From Durusdinium trenchii (taxonomy: Eukaryota > Sar > Dinophyceae > Suessiales > Symbiodiniaceae): a stretch of 64,000 nucleotides of DNA. The stretch is from the NCBI GenBank assembly GCA_963970005.1, contig CAXAMN010003669.1:329227-393226 (forward strand), given 5' to 3'. Below the pieces are notes generated by a model. It made no database searches and was not told where the DNA came from. It was given only the letters and a program-made list of their open reading frames with translations. The first letter of the stretch is position 1, and each line of letters opens with the position of its first letter. A program made the translations under genes and the position numbers. Shown here one piece after another: positions 34,355 through 43,300 of this stretch.

Positions 34355-37300
34355 TCAACCATTCGTGAGTTGTCGCATGTAGTCAGCGCCGACAAAGCCA
34401 ATGTAGTCCTTGATGAGCTCAACGTTCCTTGGATTTCCCGCTCGGATCTGCTCCTCGAAGGACTTCAATTTCTGTGCTTGGATAGTGGATACCTCTATGC
34501 CATAGTAGCGGCATGCAACGAGGATCTCCTTCGTGACATTCTTCCGCTCCGATTTGATGGCGGGACTAATGTCGATGAATTTGTATGGAGCGGCACTTTC
34601 GTCATCTGGTTTCTGGTAGTAACTATATCGGCTCGCTCCGAAGGTCTTCTTGATCAAACGTCTGATGAAATTTGAGATGAATGCCAATTTCTCGATGATC
34701 TCATCCTGGGTCTCAGACTTTCGAGCCTTTGGATCACTCATGCTACGCTGAGTGCTGCCGACCTCTTTGAGGTACTTGTGGCTAAGCCCGCAGCGGATTG
34801 CAGTGATCATCATCGGATGAACAACGTGGGCGTGGAATTCATAGATCTGCCACGCTTCTGCTGCAAACACGTCGTCGGTCCATCTGCTCATGCCTACGAC
34901 CTCGGCTTTCATGAGACGTCTTGGAAACCCAGTATCCGGATCATTCGGTACTATCGGCCATCTATTGTGTGGAGTGTCATGCCGCTGTCCATCGTCGAAC
35001 ATTCGCAGTACATCTTCACGACTCTCAAAGCAGTTGATGTCGAACGTTGCGTTGGCCAAGCCCTTGATCAACTTCATCAACCTCAAATCAAATTGCTGTG
35101 TGACGGCAAAGTTGTGGTCGATGGGGATCGCAGCTTCTTGCGGCAGTTCGTCAATTGCGAAGGGGAAAGGCTTCGGAAGTTCATTCCCGTATCCATCTTG
35201 AGGGACCTCCCGATACTCGGGTTCGCCTTCAGCTTCGTCCGGTCGTTCCTTCAAAATGATAGGAACTTCCTCCTCTTCCTCTCCTTCGGATTCCTCGATC
35301 TCAATGACCTCTTCGGCTGTCTTGCGTGCGTTCTTGATGACTTCATCGATGTTTGCACCTGCAGCAGAAGTTGTTTCACCGGAAGAACTAGCTGGGACAT
35401 CTTTCGGAGGTGATCGTTGATTGCGGTCCCTTGTCTCCTTGGGTACCACATGTGTGAGCTTCCCATTCGCGATCAAAACCGCTACGCAGTGCGGACATAT
35501 CGTCAATCGCACATCGACTTCGCCAAGACAGTTAGGGCACGGTCTTGAGTCATAGTCTTTCATTGCTCGGCGGTACACGATCTCCTCGAAGAGTTCCTGC
35601 CACTCGGTGCTATCATATTCTGGGTAAACACCACTCTCCTCGATCATACCCAACAGCTTTGAGATTTTGGCGTCGTCCTCGGAGTAGGTATCGTCCTGAA
35701 CCTCAACCGCTAAACTCTCAAGCTTTTGAAAGCGTGGAATCACGATCGGGTTTCCGTATTTGGACTCCAGAACAAGGTAGCTTCCAGGGTCGGGTTCCCC
35801 ATTGAGTAACCGGATCCATTCGATCTCCTCAGGCTGTCCGGGTTCCGCATTGTCGCATTGCAACCATGCCCCTTTAACCTCATCGAAGGGAACGACGTTC
35901 TCAACCAATAGAGAGCCAGTCGCTGAGATGAGAAGTCCGTACTCCTGCAGCTTCCACACCGGAATGTAGAGAACCACTGGGCGATCACTCAATGCGACCT
36001 TACGACCCAGCCAAGGTTTACCCTTGTAGCCCTGCTCCCAGGCCCATGGCGGAAAACATGTGAAGTGGATAGAATCCCTTCCCGATGAGCCGAGACCTCC
36101 CGGCACTAGCCCTCGTCGCATGATTGAAGTCAGCGCTCCGAGATTGGTAGCGTGAAATGCAGTCATCATAGATAGGGCCATGTCGTTGGTCATTCTCGAC
36201 CCAATGTGGTCGATGTCAATGGTGACGTCATAACCTCCGCCGTCCGTTGAGTGTGCCGAGGTTGCTCTTACAGCCACGGGAAAGCACCATCCATCGCTAT
36301 GGTGGAGTCTTCCTTTAGAGATTCCCATGTCCTTGAGTTCGTTAATCCATTCCTTCTCCATCGGGTCATCAGGCTCATTGAGTTCATCAGGGTGAACGCG
36401 GACCGCCAACATTTGGAATCTGACCCTCTTGGTTATGCGGAAACACTCATAGTTCTGGTCGAAGTACTTCTCCAAACGCGCCTTCTTGGTCACGATATCT
36501 ATGTTGCCATAGTGATAACCGTCTTCCCAAACTGCATTATCACCTAACAGGTCTTCCCATGACACCCATGCGCCTTCATCGCATTTGATTGGTGCGAGTC
36601 TTCCTCCTGTCCTGAACTGGCGTCCAATTCGATGTCTCAACTTCGCTCCCAATCGACGACTCAGGGCCTGGCTCGCTTGGCTGTATTCAGGTACTCGACA
36701 GTCTGGAGTCGGATACTTGTGGTTGCCGTAGTCGGAGTTCTTTGCAGCGAAAGTGACTCCGTTGATCGGTACTAGTTCAACTTTCCCGACCATCGTCATG
36801 GGGTCGATCGGCTTGTATCCCTTCTCCCTCCGTGTTGGTAGGGGATAGAAGTGATGACATGCCTTTGGTGTGAGGGAACTGGAGTGCACAAATGCCTTCT
36901 CTACAAATTCGTACACCACTTTCATATCCTTAGGGCCTGCTTCCGCAAGCTTCCGCCCATTGTAGGAATGTGGCCCTCCCTCGACTCCATCAGCACTTTC
37001 GATCAAGGTGAATCCGTCATGGTCGAACATTGTCACGACTCTTGCTTTTAACATTTCTTTTCGCCTGAACTCGCTGTCGACCTTCCTATCTGGAGTGGGC
37101 GATGCTCTCTGCTTCTTCTTCTTAGGCTCCTCGGTTGGATGTCCAGATGGTACATCGTCGGGCGCAACCTCTCCCTTCACTCTCTTCTTCCAATCACTCA
37201 ACACCGAGGTGACTGAAGGTGAAGATGAAAGGGTCTTCTCGCAATTGAGAGTTGTGTGTCCCGACTCCATGCAGTGGATGCAGAATTCTGCCTGCCCGAT

Positions 37301-40300
37301 CTTCCTCTCAAATTCGTCGATGGCTTGCAGTATTGATGTCTTCGGGTCGGACATGTCAACATCTTGCTCCTCCTTCTCCTGTCCACATTCAGTCTCCATA
37401 TCGACACCTTCGGCCTCGGGCTGGTCAGTGGCTTCTGTTCCCTGTTCTGGTTCTTTCCCAATTTCGAAGAAGTGGTCGATGTCGAATTCGGGAAGCGGCA
37501 TGGTCCTCATGCGAACGAGAATTAGTGCCACGTTTGCCGCCTCATCAGAGTGCGGGTCCATGGTTCTAATCATCGATCGCTTTCGGTTCTCATACGTTGT
37601 CCTGTCGTACAGCGATGCAGTGACGCGTTTGATGGATTCTTCTAGTCCCGTCCTCAAAGCTTCGATGTCACCCCATCCCCTGAACATGTGCCTGAAGAGT
37701 TGAGCAATTTCGAACATGCCCAGCAGCGCTTCCACCATGTCACCTACCCGTTCCTCCGTGGGATCATCTCCGAATATAGTGCGGAATACATCGGGTTCCA
37801 GTATGGTCTTGAGGTATTTGGTGTAGCATACGTTGCCAAGGTCATAGGATCCCTGGTAGTACTTGGCGCTGCCGACTATCTGCTTTTCCACATGGATGCT
37901 GGGTCCTCTCCTCGTTTTGAAGAAGTTCTCCGTCATTGTTGATGACAACCTGATCCCCCCGAAGAACGAAATCTCCTTCTGGAAACCTGGATTCTCATTG
38001 AAGATGATCATCGCCTCGTGTAAAAACTTCATCAAGTCATCGTGCGGGTTCATCTCGGAGATTACGACGGTGGGAGAAGATACCGTTTGCCCCATGCCGA
38101 AGTTGTGAAGCAATCGAGCGCATGCATGAAATCGCTTCTGGACGTAGTCTTCTGCGGACATCCCACGCCATCTGTTTGCTGCTCCGTTGATGCATTCCGC
38201 ATAGCAATCGTCTTTCAAATCGGAGTCTATGGGATGGCAGACCAGACAGTAATCGCAGCAAATTTCCTCACCCTCCTTAAAGTCATCAATGACGTACCAC
38301 CTTTGAGTCCTTGAGTATATTGGTTCTGGCTGAAGGACTCCCCAGTACTCATCCATCCATGGCATCTTGTTCTCTCTCCTTACCTTCTCCCTCTTCCTCC
38401 TCTCAGACTCATTCTCACCTGAAGGCTCCGCAGTGGACCGATATGCATGGCTTCCTCTTACGGAATCTCCGAACAAGTACTGATACAACCTCTCTTTGTC
38501 CTGCAACACGTGTTCCAAGTTGGGATCATGGAGGCTATTCGCTTCGGTCAAGGGATCCGGTGCCATAAAGCAAGAAGCGAGCATCTTTTCTCTGAACAAA
38601 TGCTTTTCCATGACAGCGTGGACCAAAGAGGTTCCAGACTTCATAGAGTAGGGGTGACCGCTTCCGGCGACCGAAATGGCTCGCCAGAATCTGTCCGACG
38701 TTGTGGACATCATGCCATTCAGCGACAGCTCGTCCTTGATCATGTTGGCGATCTTACCGAACGAACCGACGGCATGGTGAAACTCCACGTCTGCGCAAAC
38801 CCTCACGAAGGTAGGTAGTTGGCAGCATGCGTCAAGCTTGACGATTACATCCCTGAGTCTTGGAACGAAGTCCGTGGGAACAATCACAGTCTTGTATGTC
38901 CCCTTCTCGCCCGCAGTCACTAGATTGCTCAACGACAACCACACATGGATGGAGGTGGGTTCATGACGTTTGACATCATCAATTCGATCACGAACGAAGT
39001 TGATGAAACCATATGGATCCGTCATCACTCCCTTCTTGTACTCAGGCGTACATGACATGTTGATAACCTTATCCCATCCAAGTGACAATAAGCTCTGGGC
39101 GAACACTGTCTGTTTTCCGGAATTCGATTTGGTGATGTATTCGAAGTCAGACATCAAAATCACCTTACTGGTCTTCATGGCGCCGATGAACTCACAGTGC
39201 ACACTCTCACCGTCGTTGGTGCGAGTCGCTGGCTGGCACGTGACACTTGGGATGAAGCCCTTCAATGTCTCACGCATCCTCAGCTCCAATTCCGCTTCAT
39301 CAACCACCTTGGCTTCCATTGGGTAACAAAGGTTGTATAGCGTTCTCGGAGATGGTAGCCCTCCAGCAAGTGACACTTGTGTTGAGTCGTAGATGTTGGT
39401 ATATTGAGCGAACCAATGGGCGTCTTCTTTGTAATAGTTCCGATCGATCACCGACTCTTGGTACCCCCCATGCCAGAACATCAAATACGACGTCAACCTT
39501 CGTAAGTACTGCAACCATGTCATCTGTCCGTTAACGGTACAGGGACCTTCTACGATGTGCCCGGATGGCACCTGATTGGTGCTGACCATTGCGTAGACTT
39601 TCATGTCTTGCGAAAAATAGTCCTTCCCAAATATGTAGTATTTGGATGACCCCATCGGTAACGGCATTCTAAACCATGTAGTGACTGAGATGTCCCTTGA
39701 TGCCGCACCGGTGGATTCTGATCCACCTGTCCTTCCCCACCGCTTGGAGGACGCCGGCCCATGTCCAGTTGAACTGTCGGAAGGACGCTCCGAAAAGTTC
39801 TGCTGTTCAAATGACGACGACGGTGGAGGAGGTCTTGGTGCGCGAGGCATTGGTTTGGCCCTCGGCCTAGCAAAGTCACCGTAGATCTGAAGCGGCGGGC
39901 ACCACTTTGGCCTATGAGCAACGTCAGGGGGCTCAGGACCTTCACTTTCCACCATGTCCCAAAATGGTAACGAGGGGATAACTTTGTCCTCGATTTTCTT
40001 CTTCATCTCCTCGATGTATTCGGTGTAGGATTTGAAGGCGCTGCTCCGCCGGTTGTACTCATTTTGCCTTCCGCTCTCCGCCGCAGCTGCGTTGTACTGA
40101 ACTCGAAACATTGTGGGTTCAACCGGGATCCACTCATTGATCATCGGCATGACCTTTTCCCTCATGAATCTGAGTTCTTCTGGTATTATCAGGGCTACCG
40201 GAGGCTTGCAGTTGTCAAGGTATTGTACCATTACACTCATGGAGCCTAGAAAGGTCTCCATATGGTTCTGAGCCGCCGACCTATATTTTGGCAATCCTCT

Positions 40301-43300
40301 CTTCCTGGCAATCAGGTCCTCGAGCACATCGATCACGTGGATCTTGTCCAACGCGCTGTCCGAGTTGTGGACCCTTATTGCCAGTGCCATATTGCGGATT
40401 TCTCTGTTCACCGTCTCTATCAGCTCTTGTACCTTCTCCTTCGCGTTTCGACTGGTGAGTTTGTCAGAGGTGTGATAGAAGATCGAGCTGAAGATCGTGT
40501 AGTAACTCTCGAGGCGGGTAGCATAGACGTGATCTGACGGATCCGCGGCTTCACGCATGTTCATGCTCTCATTGGCCGACCCGGACAGGTTCCTCCATTG
40601 CTGGTAGGCAACCATAGTGTCATTGAGTCTGCCGCTGTTGATGAAGTCGCGGACGTCGTCCCATAAGTCATCGATCGCCCCAATCTCCTCAGGCTCCACG
40701 AGGTAGCGAGAAAGGTTGCTGAAAACCCCACTCGCATCGTTCCCGAAGCGCCCCTTAATGGTGGCCATGGATAGCTTATAGCGTCTTGCCAAGTCGCCAG
40801 TTTTCTCTTTCTTCTCTTCCTCGTTCATGTAGCCCACTAACTTCTTCAGTGAAGCGGTCAAGAACTTGGTGTCATCGGATTTTGTCCTGGACATTGCATA
40901 GTTGATGGATAACGGGACGAGCGGAGGAATGCCAACGGCAATCCATGCTTCAACCACATCCAACCCATGCGTACTCCTTGACATCCTTGGAGGTAGGGTG
41001 ATCTGCCCTCTCTCCTTCATCTCAACCAGGCCATCGAGGATCTTGATGATGAAAGTCGGGTAGCCGCTCGTGTTGCTGTTATAGTTCATGACACCACCAA
41101 CAGAAGCCATAGCCACGTCGCTGAAGCGTACGGGTGAAGCAGTGCTGTGGTCACACAAACAAACACAACATGCCTGAAAATCATGAATGCCATGTGGTTC
41201 GATCCGTCGTAAGTGTGATATTTGTGTCCCATGCTCATCACATGTATATACAGTCTCGTTTGATGTTGCATCACACACTGATCGTTCGTTGAAGGAACTA
41301 CCCAAGGCTCGAATCATAAGGCACGGAACGGCATGCATCACCTTCTCGGACTTATGGAATCCAGCGATTCTCTTGGTCACGGTCTTCAGGATAATGCCGA
41401 CTATCTTCTTATTATATAATTGGGTAGTCTTAGTGTATTTACCTGCACAATCTCTATGGCTATGGCTCTTGTCACATGTTCTGCTGAGCTGTTCGCCAAA
41501 CTCAAGATTCCATGATACAATCTCCCAAGGTTTCTTGATGAGTTTCTTGTTGGAATGCGAATCGTTGAACTCAGCACCTAACCCGTACATACATCCATCA
41601 AACACATGACAGTCGCAATCAGTGCCGCTCAACAAACGTTGAACCCTTTGATCTTTCCAGTAGGCACAGTATCTTGGTAGTTCAAACAGTGCGGCGGCCC
41701 CGATCCTCAAAACGCGAGTCATAACCGTTTCAAAACGTTCCCAAAGGTCCCAGTATAGCGCTCGCTTAAGCTCTATAGATTTAGCTATCGCATCGCTGAC
41801 TTTAGCGTTGTATCTCGACCATGCTGATCCGCCTGTACAGGGTCCTGCAAACATTACTGCATCCTTCTCCGAGCGTACTGCTGCGAGCGCACGTGCGATT
41901 CCGTATGGTGAAGTGAGGTCATCGCTCTGAGATACAGTGACGATGGTGCAATCGTGCTTCGCCGCTAAATGGGTGAAGTGATTACATTCCTCTGAACACA
42001 GTAGGATGAATGCGGGTTCTTTACCTATGTCGTACAGATCAATTACCATCTGCTCGTCGCGGGCGGCTAGGTTGTCATCTTCTTCGCACAACACGAACTG
42101 GTACCGATATGCAATCTCCCCATCATGTCGTCTCAAGTTGACATCAACTATTCTGTGCTCTTTGCTCTCCTTGCTCTTGGCTTTGCTAACGGAGACGAAC
42201 GTTGGGACAATGATATCCTTCAGTGGGATCGTTTTCATACGCTTTGGGGTGCTACATAACGCTATTGCAGCCGATTGAGCTTCCTCGTTTTCCGATTCAG
42301 CGTCGTTTCCCCTAAGGGTGAACACAGTCTTGCCTATCCATCGGAGGTGCGTTTTGGTATGCGTACCTCTACCTGAGTGTCGCCAATAGTCCTTGACACA
42401 ATCCTCAAAATCTGATGACTCGAACTGACTTCCTTGACGGTAAGTCATCCTATCGTCTTTGATCCGTGACATGTCAACTGGACAAGATGGCGCGTCACCC
42501 GGGCAGAACGCCTTTCTCCTAGGAGACGAGTGTATTCTTGTTAGCGTTTTAGCTTCTTCGTCTACCTCCCAATGATCGTGAACTGAGTGCTCTTGCTCTT
42601 CAGGATCCGAAACAAAATTGTCGAAAATCATCGAAGACCCCCCAGACCCCCCATTCCCCCCATGCACAAGGCGTGTCAGGGCGTTGAGCACATGTAAGGC
42701 AGAGGTCGAGCAGTGATGAATCGACAAGTACAAGGACGAATCACGGAGAGTCTGTTGCAACTCGCGACATTGGACAAGCGGACGCAAGCTAAACAAAAGA
42801 CGTGGAAGGATCGCAGCGTTGAAATGACCAGACGCAGGAGCGGACGCTTCGGGTAACGGAGAAGACAAAGGATGAAACTGAAAGAACGCACGTTCGACCC
42901 AGCGGTCAAACCGAACGGGTTCTAAGTTAGGGTCAACCTTATCCTCGATCTGTTGCCATTGCGCGTCCTGCAAGATCCAAGTGCTGCGAAGGTATGCCAT
43001 ATCAGGGGGAGCCCGTGGTGGACGCAGCCTGTACAGCTTGGGAGTACGAACCATAACGTAGGGGTCGCATCCAGGGATCTCTTGCAGTCCCTCTTTGCTC
43101 GAAAGTCCCGGCTGATACAGTTGTGGCGGGACAACCGGAATGGTGGTGTAAGGATATGTTGGCACCTTACTGTGACGATCTTTCTGGAGCTGCTTGGCGT
43201 AAGACAACCCATCATGAGTTGGCTTCATCAAGTCGAGCAATGCTTGGCTGCGCAGACCATCGTCGCTCAGTATATTGATCAGCATGCACGCATGTTTCCA

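Noticed and set aside
34778-35413. 211-codon plus-strand frame, and similar plus frames (for example 37,008-37,703)
   Set aside because: Antisense shadows of the retrotransposon's long frame, without recognisable features.
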